This document shows positions 1 to 7,046 of a stretch of DNA of 12,212 nt, one piece after another. The notes under the pieces were generated by a model. That model had not been told where the DNA came from. It saw nothing but the letters and a program-made list of their open reading frames with translations, and searched no databases. The stretch comes from Gammaproteobacteria bacterium (lineage in GTDB: Bacteria > Pseudomonadota > Gammaproteobacteria > UBA5335 > SLRW01), in the NCBI GenBank assembly GCA_007134115.1, contig SLLK01000183.1, forward strand, positions 1 through 12,212. Direction: 5' to 3'. Positions within the stretch are counted from its first letter, which is position 1, and each line of letters starts with the position of its first letter. The translations under genes were made by a program, and so were the position numbers.

Positions 1-489
1 TCCGCAGATCCTGTGCGCTTTGTGGACGCCTGCCAGGGACCGCTCACACAGAATGTCGCACAGGCCGCCGGGGATTTTCTGCTGCGTCGTGGTGACGGTT
101 ACTATGCCTATCAACTGGCGGTGGTGGTCGACGACGGCTGGCAGCGGATTAACCAGATCGTGCGCGGCGCCGATCTGCTGACCTCCACGCCCCGACAGAT
201 CTACCTGCAGCAACTGCTGGGGCTGCCCCGGCCCGACTATCTGCATATTCCCCTGGCGGTCAGTTCAAACGGGCCCAAGCTGAGCAAGCGTCTGGCCTCG
301 CGCAGCGTGGATACCTGGTCCCCGGCAACGGCGCTGGCCATGGCACTGGCATTCCTGCATCAGCCGTTGCCCGACGACGCCACCCGGCAAGCGCCGGCCA
401 CGTTACTCTCCCATGCCCTGCAGGTATGGGACAGCAGTGCCGTACCGCCCCTGGGCGAATACCCGGCGCCGGCGGCCGCACAGCGTTGA
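1..489 (+). CDS. gluQ: Glutamyl-Q tRNA(Asp) synthetase, 3' part (5' end outside window)
   Basis: Only the last 162 residues are visible; the frame is open from base 1, so the GTG at 13 is internal rather than the start. GluQRS is a truncated paralogue of glutamyl-tRNA synthetase. It activates glutamate and attaches it to the queuosine base at the wobble position of tRNA(Asp), in the cytosol. The visible part carries the family block DFLLRRGDGYYAYQLAVVVDD split over visible residues 25-45, the IVRGADLL segment near residue 50, and the class I signature KLSKR at visible residues 93-97, the counterpart of KMSKS. The protein ends about 65 residues after that motif, so the anticodon-binding domain of a true GltX is absent, as expected for this family. 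No dksA is visible next door; that frequent neighbour could lie to the left. The frame ends at TGA 487-489, and 117 bases without a clear gene separate it from acs. Confidence 0.93.
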   Translation, partial: SADPVRFVDACQGPLTQNVAQAAGDFLLRRGDGYYAYQLAVVVDDGWQRINQIVRGADLLTSTPRQIYLQQLLGLPRPDYLHIPLAVSSNGPKLSKRLASRSVDTWSPATALAMALAFLHQPLPDDATRQAPATLLSHALQVWDSSAVPPLGEYPAPAAAQR

Positions 490-606
490 TCGGGACTGCC
501 GGCCAGCGGGCATGCGCTGCTGGAAACGACGGGTTTCATCAGGTACAAATGGGGGCTATCAGGCGATGTCCGCCGCGACCGAAAAAAATACAGTAAGGAG
601 CCATCC

Positions 607-2538
<1,932 letters not shown>

Positions 2539-2556
2539 GCCATCGCCAGGGATGGC
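2539..2556 (+). other. Intercistronic hairpin between acs and thiolase
   Basis: GCCATC at 2539-2544 is exactly complementary to GATGGC at 2551-2556, giving a 6-bp stem with a 6-base loop directly after the acs stop codon. No T-tract follows, so it is not an intrinsic terminator. It may only be a small 3'-end structure or processing point in a shared acs-thiolase mRNA. The rest of the 76-base gap holds the thiolase ribosome binding site and nothing else I recognise. Confidence 0.35.
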
Positions 2557-2614
2557 GTCAGCCCATGCACTTTGATCGCCACCATCAACAACCCTGCCCG
2601 ACTGGAGACCATCC

Positions 2615-3805
2615 ATGCGTGACGTTGTGATCGTCGCTGCCACCCGCACCGCTGTAGGTCGCTTCGGCGGCAGTCTGGCGGATATGCCTGCCCATCAACT
2701 CGGCGCTGCGGTAATCACCGATCTGCTCAAACGCACCGGCGTGGACGCCGCCAGCGTGGAGGAAGTCATCATGGGGCAGGTGCTGACTGCCGGGGCGGGC
2801 CAGAATCCGGCGCGGCAGGCATCTATTGCCGCCGGCCTGCCGCATGAGGTGCCCGCCATGACCATCAACAAGGTCTGCGGCAGCGGGCTCAAGGCCGTGC
2901 ATCTGGCGGCCCAGGCCATCAAGTGCGGAGATGCCGATATTGTGATCGCCGGTGGCCAGGAGAACATGAGCCGGGCGCCCCACTTCCTCGCAGGCTCGCG
3001 CAATGGCCAGCGCATGGGGGACTGGAAGCTGCAGGACAGCATGATCGTCGACGGCCTGTGGGATGCCTTTAATGACTATCACATGGGGCGTACAGCAGAG
3101 AATCTGGCAGAGCGCTACGGGGTGGACCGTGCGGCGCAGGACGCCTTCGCGCTACGCTCCCAGCATCGCGCCGAAGCAGCCATCCGTGAACAGCGTTTCC
3201 GTGAGGAAATCGTTGCCGTGGACATCCCCCAACGCAAGGGTGATCCGGTATCTTTCGATACCGATGAGTTCCCGCGCGCAGGTGTCACGCCGACGGACCT
3301 GCAGAAACCCGGACCCGCCTTTGTCCGCGACGGCAGCGTGACCGCCGCCAACGCCTCGGGACTGAACGACGGTGCCGCCGCAGTGATGGTGATGTCCGCC
3401 GACAAGGCCAAAGAACTCGGCCTTGTCCCGCTGGCACGGATCGCCGGCTACGCCAGTGCCGGCGTGGACCCGGCCGTCATGGGCCTGGGTCCGGTACCGG
3501 CGACCCGGCGTTGCCTGGAAAAATCGGGCTGGCAACTCGACGAACTGGACCTGATTGAAGCCAACGAAGCCTTTGCAGTGCAGTGCCTGGCGGTACAACA
3601 GGAACTGGGCTGGGATGACGAGCGAGTCAACGTCAACGGCGGCGCCATTTCACTGGGTCACCCCATCGGCGCTTCCGGCACACGGATTCTGGTCAGCTTG
3701 TTGCACGAAATGGCACGAACAGAGGTCCGGCGCGGGCTGGCGACACTGTGCATTGGCGGCGGACAGGGTGTGGCCATCACCGTGGAGCGCGCATCTGCCG
3801 GCTGA
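2615..3805 (+). CDS. Acetyl-CoA acetyltransferase (biosynthetic-type thiolase)
   Basis: This 396-residue cytosolic thiolase condenses two acetyl-CoA into acetoacetyl-CoA, or runs in reverse, as in PhaA and AtoB. The length matches the family (about 390-395). The N-terminal MRDVVIVAATRTAVGRFGGS is typical. The nucleophilic cysteine is Cys88 in NKVCGSGLKA. NEAF at 317-320, His349 in GGAISLGHPIGASGTRI and Cys379 in CIGGGQG complete the catalytic set. The ATG at 2615 is preceded by TGGAG (2603-2607) with a 7-base gap. It probably shares a transcript with acs, which would supply its substrate. That would suit acetate assimilation into polyhydroxybutyrate or a similar acetoacetyl-CoA route, but no reductase or polymerase gene is in the window, so the pathway is inferred. 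phaA and atoB cannot be separated by sequence alone, so no symbol is given. No intrinsic terminator follows closely. Confidence 0.93.
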   Translation: MRDVVIVAATRTAVGRFGGSLADMPAHQLGAAVITDLLKRTGVDAASVEEVIMGQVLTAGAGQNPARQASIAAGLPHEVPAMTINKVCGSGLKAVHLAAQAIKCGDADIVIAGGQENMSRAPHFLAGSRNGQRMGDWKLQDSMIVDGLWDAFNDYHMGRTAENLAERYGVDRAAQDAFALRSQHRAEAAIREQRFREEIVAVDIPQRKGDPVSFDTDEFPRAGVTPTDLQKPGPAFVRDGSVTAANASGLNDGAAAVMVMSADKAKELGLVPLARIAGYASAGVDPAVMGLGPVPATRRCLEKSGWQLDELDLIEANEAFAVQCLAVQQELGWDDERVNVNGGAISLGHPIGASGTRILVSLLHEMARTEVRRGLATLCIGGGQGVAITVERASAG

Positions 3806-3862
3806 ATCAAGCCATAAACACTTACTACCGTATTTGCCGCGTCAATAGATGTAACAATGGTC

Positions 3863-3891
3863 GCGCACGCCCTTGAACCCGGCGTTTGCGC
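3863..3891. other. Bulged hairpin downstream of the thiolase gene
   Basis: GCGC (3863-3866) plus ACGCC (3867-3871) pair with GGCGT (3881-3885) plus GCGC (3888-3891). This gives 9 bp with a TT bulge and a 9-base loop, CTTGAACCC. No T-tract follows on either strand. It could stabilise the 3' end of the thiolase mRNA, or belong to a minus-strand transcript from the promoter candidate at 3973-4000. The structure is seen in the sequence; its function is unknown. Confidence 0.5.
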
Positions 3892-3927
3892 GGCTCCCCA
3901 CCTCTGCGTTTCCACTGTGAACCCCAA

Positions 3928-3947
3928 AGCCGGTATGGGTACCGGCT
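3928..3947. other. Perfect 8-bp hairpin
   Basis: AGCCGGTA (3928-3935) is exactly complementary to TACCGGCT (3940-3947), with the 4-base loop TGGG between them. No T-run follows on the plus strand and none on the minus strand, so this is not a classical terminator. It may be an mRNA 3'-end stabiliser or an operator-like palindrome. Confidence 0.5.
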
Positions 3948-3972
3948 GCAGCGTCGCTTGCGCACGCCCCCA

Positions 3973-4000
3973 ATCATAGTTTTTGTGAATAGTAGTTCAA
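3973..4000 (-). promoter_or_regulatory. Candidate sigma70-type promoter, minus strand, toward the thiolase 3' end
   Basis: Read on the minus strand, TTGAAC (4000-3995) stands 16 bases before TATGAT (3978-3973), five of six bases of the -10 consensus. The expected start is near 3965-3967. The transcript would run antisense to the end of the thiolase gene and through the two hairpins at 3928-3947 and 3863-3891. I see no gene on that strand to receive it. The promoter is predicted from motif and AT-rich context only. Confidence 0.4.
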
Positions 4001-4007
4001 TAAGGGA

Positions 4008-4035
4008 TTGACAAGATAAAATAACATGCTATTCT
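4008..4035 (+). promoter_or_regulatory. Candidate extended -10 sigma70 promoter driving the small RNA
   Basis: A perfect -35 box TTGACA (4008-4013) is followed after 16 bases by TATTCT (4030-4035), with the extended -10 dinucleotide TG at 4027-4028. It lies in an AT-rich island inside a GC-rich genome. The predicted start is near 4040-4044, immediately ahead of a three-hairpin element ending in an intrinsic terminator. This pairing of promoter and terminator, with no gene between them, is the reason for the small-RNA call. Confidence 0.6.
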
Positions 4036-4041
4036 TCACAC

Positions 4042-4145
4042 TCAACGTAGCGCCTCAACGGCTTGCAACGTAAGTCAGTTTCTCCCCCGCCGGGGCACAG
4101 CCCCGGCACGCACTCTGCCCCCTTCCCCCAAGGGGGCATTTTTTT
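4042..4145 (+). ncRNA. Candidate intergenic small RNA, about 100 nt, three hairpins
   Basis: No family I recognise. The predicted transcript begins just after the promoter at 4008-4035. Hairpin 1 (4045-4071) pairs ACGT with ACGT, then GC with GC, then GCC with GGC around the loop TCAAC, with a mismatch and a TT bulge. A linker at 4072-4088 is unpaired and ends in the pyrimidine run TTTCTCCCCC. Hairpin 2 (4089-4107) is a perfect 7-bp GCCGGGG/CCCCGGC stem with a 5-base loop. Hairpin 3 is the terminator stem with an all-C loop. The exposed C-rich linker and loop could in principle pair with G-rich ribosome binding sites, and the U-rich tail could bind Hfq; both are inferences. No start codon with a ribosome binding site is seen, so a coding role is unlikely. 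It could also be a short terminated transcript without function. Confidence 0.5.
4116..4145 (+). terminator. Intrinsic terminator, plus strand
   Basis: TGCCCCCTT (4116-4124) pairs perfectly with AAGGGGGCA (4130-4138) around the loop CCCCC, followed at once by seven T (4139-4145). It ends the small-RNA candidate and would also stop any read-through from the thiolase unit more than 300 bases upstream. Read on the minus strand, no T-run follows the stem, so it acts in one direction only. Confidence 0.85.
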
Positions 4146-4151
4146 GTCTGC

Positions 4152-4179
4152 AAAAACGCGCCCCCCTCCGGGGAAGCGC
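4152..4179 (-). terminator. Second (distal) terminator for pnp
   Basis: On the minus strand GCGC (4179-4176) and CCCC (4173-4170) pair with GGGG (4165-4162) and GCGC (4161-4158), with two unpaired bases between the helices on one side. One base later come five T (4156-4152). It lies behind the stronger terminator at 4193-4220 and would act as a back-up against read-through into the opposing unit. Confidence 0.55.
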
Positions 4180-4192
4180 TGATCGCAGTCAC

Positions 4193-4220
4193 AAAAAAGC
4201 CCGGGCGATGCCCGGGCTTT
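4193..4220 (-). terminator. Main intrinsic terminator of the pnp operon
   Basis: On the minus strand the stem AAAGCCCGGGC (4220-4210) pairs exactly with GCCCGGGCTTT (4206-4196) over a 3-base loop, and the T-run covers 4198-4193. It starts 28 bases after the pnp stop codon (TGA, 4251-4249). Perfect stem, GC-rich core and T-tract make this a secure call. Confidence 0.9.
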
Positions 4221-4248
4221 CGCTTGCACATGGTCAGGCGCCGCGCGA

Positions 4249-6357
4249 TCAACCGGCCTGCTGGCTGCGCTCGGCTTCGGTAATCGCCTTCATGCTCAAC
4301 CGGATGCGGCCCTGCTTGTCGACCTCAAGTACCTTGACGTCGACCATGTCGCCTTCGGACAGCTTGTCGGCCACCGACTCCACCCGTTCGTCGGAGATCT
4401 GGGAGATATGCACCAGTCCGTCCTTGCCCGGCATGATGGTGACAAAGGCACCGAAATCCATCAGCTTGGCGACCTTGCCACGGTAAATCATACCCACTTC
4501 CACGTCCTGGGTGATCAGTTCCACCCGACGACGGGCCTCTTCACCGGCGGCCTTGTCTACAGATGCGATACGGATGGTTCCGTCATCCTGAATATCAATA
4601 TTGGCGCCGGTTTCTTCGGTAATCGAACGAATCGTAGCGCCACCCTTGCCAATCACATCGCGGATCTTGTCCGGATCGATGCGCAGCGACAGGATACGCG
4701 GCGCCCACTCGGACATATCCTCGCGGGGCTTGTCGATGACCTTGCCCATTTCGCCCAGGATATGCATGCGGCCTTCCTGCGCCTGGCGCAGTGCCTGATC
4801 CATGATTTCGCGGGTGATCCCCTGGATCTTGATATCCATCTGCAGCGCGGTCACCCCTTCACTGGTGCCGGCCACCTTGAAATCCATATCGCCCAGATGG
4901 TCCTCGTCACCCAGAATATCCGACAGCACCGCGAAGCGATCGCCTTCCTTGATCAGGCCCATCGCGATACCCGCCACCGGGGCCTTGACCGGCACGCCGG
5001 CGGCCATCAACGACAGACTGGTGCCGCACACGGTCGCCATCGAACTCGAGCCGTTGGACTCGGTGACTTCGGAAACCACCCGGATCACGTAGGGAAAATC
5101 GTCCATTTCCGGCATCACGGCCTGCACGCCGCGCTTGGCGAGTTTACCGTGGCCAATCTCACGACGCTTGGGGCCACCGATAAAGCCGGTTTCACCCACG
5201 CAGTAAGGCGGGAAGTTGTAGTGCAGCATGAAGGAGTCGCGGTGCTCACCCTCCAGCGCATCAATAATTTGCGCATCACGCCCGGTGCCCAGCGTAGTCA
5301 CCACCACTGCCTGGGTTTCACCCCGTGTGAACACGGCCGAGCCGTGCGTGCGCGGCAGCGCATCCACAGCCACATCAATGGGCCGGATAGTTTTGGTATC
5401 ACGACCATCTATACGCGGATGACCGGCCAGCACATGCTCGCGCACCTGGCGTTTCTCCAGGGCGCCCAGGGCGTCCTTGACCTGATCGCGGCTCCAGGCG
5501 CTCTCTTCCTCGCCAGCCAGCTTTTCCAGCAGGGCAGTGCGAATTTCACCCAGACGCGAATTGCGAGCCTGCTTCTCGGTAATGGTGTAGGCCTCGGCCA
5601 CGTCTTTCCCGGCCGCATCGGCCACCGCCTTTTCCAGCTCGGCCGGCGTGCCCAGGGGCTGCCAGTCCCACTTCGGCTTGCCTGCCTCGGCGGTCAGTTC
5701 GTTAATCGCCTTGATCACAACCTGCATCTGCTCGTGACCGAACATCACGGCGCCCAGCATCACGTCTTCAGGTAACTCGGACGCTTCGGACTCCACCATC
5801 AGCACCGCGTCGGCAGTACCGGCCACCATCAGGTCCAGACGGGATTGCTTGAGCTGGTCGGCGGTCGGGTTCAGCACATACTCACCGTCGAGATAGCCGA
5901 CCCGCGCACCACCGATGGGTCCCTGGAACGGCATGCCCGACAGCGACAGCGCAGCGGACGCACCGATCATGGCGGGCAAATCAGAATCCACATCCGGATT
6001 CACTGACAACACCGTGGCGATCACCTGGACTTCGTTGGTAAAGCCCTTGGGAAACAGCGGACGAATGGGCCGGTCAATCAGGCGGCAGGTCAGGGTTTCC
6101 TTCTCACTGGGGCGACCCTCGCGCTTGAAGAAACCACCCGGAATACGACCAGCAGCGTACGTGCGTTCCTGGTAATTGACCGTGAGCGGGAAAAACGGCC
6201 GACCCGGCTCGCTTTCACGCTGACCGACGGCTGTGACCAGCACCACGGTATCGCCCATATTAACCACCACTGATCCGGTCGCCTGTCGCGCAATGCGACC
6301 GGTTTCCAGGGTGACTGTGTGTTGCCCGTACTCGAAGCTCTTGCTACTGATAGTCAC
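4249..6357 (-). CDS. pnp: Polyribonucleotide nucleotidyltransferase (PNPase)
   Basis: PNPase is a trimeric 3'-to-5' exoribonuclease that degrades RNA with phosphate, releasing nucleoside diphosphates, and works with RNase E in the degradosome of many gammaproteobacteria. The protein has 702 residues against 711 in E. coli. Order: first RNase PH domain (about 1-140), helical linker, second RNase PH domain (about 310-540), KH domain with GKGG at 570-573, and S1 domain (about 620-690). The catalytic set is intact in GDEDHLGDMDFK: Asp486, Asp492 and Lys494. The RNA-gripping loop reads FFKREGRP (76-83); E. coli has FFRR, so the first Arg is Lys here. The start is GTG at 6357-6355, with AAGGA (minus strand, 6368-6364) 6 bases upstream; no better ATG is in frame. 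It follows rpsO after 308 bases and is closed by tandem terminators. E. coli pnp is autoregulated through RNase III cleavage of its leader, and hairpins are present in this leader too. Confidence 0.97.
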   Translation of the reverse strand: MTISSKSFEYGQHTVTLETGRIARQATGSVVVNMGDTVVLVTAVGQRESEPGRPFFPLTVNYQERTYAAGRIPGGFFKREGRPSEKETLTCRLIDRPIRPLFPKGFTNEVQVIATVLSVNPDVDSDLPAMIGASAALSLSGMPFQGPIGGARVGYLDGEYVLNPTADQLKQSRLDLMVAGTADAVLMVESEASELPEDVMLGAVMFGHEQMQVVIKAINELTAEAGKPKWDWQPLGTPAELEKAVADAAGKDVAEAYTITEKQARNSRLGEIRTALLEKLAGEEESAWSRDQVKDALGALEKRQVREHVLAGHPRIDGRDTKTIRPIDVAVDALPRTHGSAVFTRGETQAVVVTTLGTGRDAQIIDALEGEHRDSFMLHYNFPPYCVGETGFIGGPKRREIGHGKLAKRGVQAVMPEMDDFPYVIRVVSEVTESNGSSSMATVCGTSLSLMAAGVPVKAPVAGIAMGLIKEGDRFAVLSDILGDEDHLGDMDFKVAGTSEGVTALQMDIKIQGITREIMDQALRQAQEGRMHILGEMGKVIDKPREDMSEWAPRILSLRIDPDKIRDVIGKGGATIRSITEETGANIDIQDDGTIRIASVDKAAGEEARRRVELITQDVEVGMIYRGKVAKLMDFGAFVTIMPGKDGLVHISQISDERVESVADKLSEGDMVDVKVLEVDKQGRIRLSMKAITEAERSQQAG

Positions 6358-6383
6358 AACTTATCCTTCCATCCTTCACCTGA

Positions 6384-6415
6384 GACGGCTGCTCCCGCCA
6401 CCTGGCGGGTCCGTC
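6384..6415 (-). promoter_or_regulatory. Hairpin in the pnp 5' leader
   Basis: CCCGCCA (6394-6400) is complementary to TGGCGGG (6403-6409), and GACGG (6384-6388) to CCGTC (6411-6415). Together they form a 12-bp two-part stem with an asymmetric internal loop, ending 26 bases upstream of the pnp GTG. Its position matches where E. coli pnp has its RNase III-processed leader stem. A role in PNPase autoregulation is therefore an inference from position; the sequence itself shows only the hairpin. Confidence 0.45.
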
Positions 6416-6571
6416 AGTTAACGTCATTAACACCATGGGAAAATCGGGGCGCGGGCAAACCGCAATGCACCGGCGCGCGCGGAGCCAGCGCACACGATGG
6501 CCAAAAACGAAGAAATACCAGGGAGTATACGGAGCGAGCGCCGGCAGCGGGCGTCGCGCAACTCATGCGCC

Positions 6572-6594
6572 CCGGCGCCGGGGAAAGGCGCCGG
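6572..6594 (-). other. Perfect GC-rich hairpin after rpsO
   Basis: CCGGCGCC (6572-6579) pairs exactly with GGCGCCGG (6587-6594) around a 7-base loop. On the minus strand the T-run (TTTTT, 6601-6597) comes before rather than after the stem, so it is not a standard intrinsic terminator for rpsO. It could be a processing or decay-blocking structure in the rpsO-pnp mRNA. Confidence 0.4.
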
Positions 6595-6665
6595 AGAAAA
6601 ACAGATTGACAGGCCAGCTCCGGATTGCGGGTTCATAACCGACGACTCCGGCAGGCAGCGCTCAT

Positions 6666-6935
6666 TCAGCGGCGCAGACCAAGACGGCCAATCAGTTCCT
6701 GATAACGCCCGTGGTCATTACGCTTGAGATAATCGAGCAGCTTGCGCCGCTGGTTGACCATCTTCAACAGACCCCGCCGGGAGTGATGATCATGCTTGTG
6801 TTCGGCGAAATGATCGGTCAGGTGGGTAATACGCGCGGTCAACAAGGCCACCTGTACTTCAGGCGAACCGGTATCGCTGCCGGAGCGTTTGTGCTCACCC
6901 ACGATCTGTGTCTTCTGCTCGGTGCTCAGAGGCAT
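6666..6935 (-). CDS. rpsO: 30S ribosomal protein S15
   Basis: S15 is a primary binder of 16S rRNA that organises the central domain of the 30S platform and forms bridge B4 to the 50S subunit. The 89-residue protein has exactly the usual length. Family blocks are visible in order: the DTGSPEVQVALLTARI helix near residues 21-36, then the FAEHKHDHHSRRGLL RNA-binding loop, then VNQRRKLLDYLKR, and the terminal IGRLGLRR. A longer frame is open upstream to 7007, but the ATG at 6935-6933 is chosen. It gives the family N-terminus MPLSTEQK and has AGGAG (minus strand, 6945-6941) 5 bases before it. A promoter lies just upstream. In E. coli S15 represses its own translation by trapping the ribosome on a leader pseudoknot; the leader here is about 38 nt, and I cannot show such a fold. 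Confidence 0.97.
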   Translation of the reverse strand: MPLSTEQKTQIVGEHKRSGSDTGSPEVQVALLTARITHLTDHFAEHKHDHHSRRGLLKMVNQRRKLLDYLKRNDHGRYQELIGRLGLRR

Positions 6936-6978
6936 CGTCGCTCCTGCTGCATTCATGCTGGTGTTTTGCAAGGCCGGT

Positions 6979-7007
6979 ATTGTAGCCGCGCACGACGCAG
7001 CACACAA
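6979..7007 (-). promoter_or_regulatory. rpsO: Candidate rpsO promoter
   Basis: On the minus strand TTGTGT (7007-7002) is followed after 17 bases by TACAAT (6984-6979), five of six consensus bases. The expected start is near 6972, giving a leader of about 38 nt before the rpsO ATG. It sits in the 111-base gap between truB and rpsO, the same place as the rpsO promoter of E. coli. It would let S15 and PNPase be made independently of the nusA-infB transcript. Confidence 0.65.
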
Positions 7008-7046
7008 GGGACCGGAACAATTCAGTCAACAACCGACAACGGCCTT

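Larger units (their letters stand above)
3863..3969. repeat. 10-base direct repeat GCGCACGCCC, two copies
   Basis: Identical copies of GCGCACGCCC sit at 3863-3872 and 3960-3969, start to start 97 bases apart. The enclosed segment has no terminal inverted repeats, so there is no support for a transposon footprint. In a GC-rich sequence a 10-base match within 100 bases could arise by chance. Confidence 0.3.
3806..4248. other. 443-base convergent intergenic region
   Basis: This gap lies between the 3' ends of the thiolase gene (plus) and pnp (minus). I find no convincing protein gene in it on either strand. It contains two strong hairpins (3863-3891 and 3928-3947), a 10-base direct repeat, an AT-rich island at about 3971-4040 with oppositely directed promoter candidates, a three-hairpin small-RNA candidate with its own terminator, and two pnp terminators. 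Each is listed separately. Two simple terminators would need under 100 bases, so the region is larger and more structured than termination requires. Confidence 0.8.
6358..6665 (-). other. rpsO-pnp intergenic region (pnp leader)
   Basis: This 308-base gap on the minus strand has no gene I can support. From rpsO onward it holds a small GGTT/AACC hairpin, a T-rich stretch, an 8-bp perfect hairpin (6572-6594), a TATACT box (6529-6524) without a matching -35, a 15-base sequence with inverted GTTAA/TTAAC arms at 6417-6431, a bulged hairpin at 6384-6415 and the pnp ribosome binding site. I find no clear rpsO terminator, so read-through from rpsO into pnp is likely, as known in E. coli. A separate pnp promoter is plausible but not identified. 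Confidence 0.55.

Noticed and set aside
534..562. Possible acs promoter TTTCAT, 17 bases, TATCAG
   Set aside because: Spacing is right, but both boxes match poorly (three and four of six), so I cannot support it. I also saw no sigma54-type -24/-12 pair in the gap.
3863..3969. Transposon or MITE footprint suggested by the 10-base direct repeat
   Set aside because: No terminal inverted repeats lie inside the copies and no transposase remnant is present. A chance GC-rich repeat is the simpler reading.
3850..3972. 6S RNA on the minus strand
   Set aside because: A short GGGTTCAAGGGC stretch is reminiscent of 6S, but the 5' and 3' ends do not form the long closing stem, and the elements fold as separate local hairpins.
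3857..3979. Plus-strand 40-codon frame with five Cys (begins MVAHALEPG) in the thiolase-pnp gap
   Set aside because: No ribosome binding site precedes the ATG, and it runs through two hairpins. The Cys content can come from GC-rich sequence. Conservation would be needed to reconsider it.
4408..5775. Long plus-strand open frame (455 codons) opposite pnp
   Set aside because: It is antisense to pnp, rich in His, Arg and Gly from codon shadowing, and has no recognisable domain. pnp is secure on the other strand.
6524..6529. TATACT on the minus strand as a pnp promoter -10
   Set aside because: No -35-like sequence lies at 16-18 bases and there is no TG extension. The nearest TTG-type box (6561-6556) is 26 bases away.
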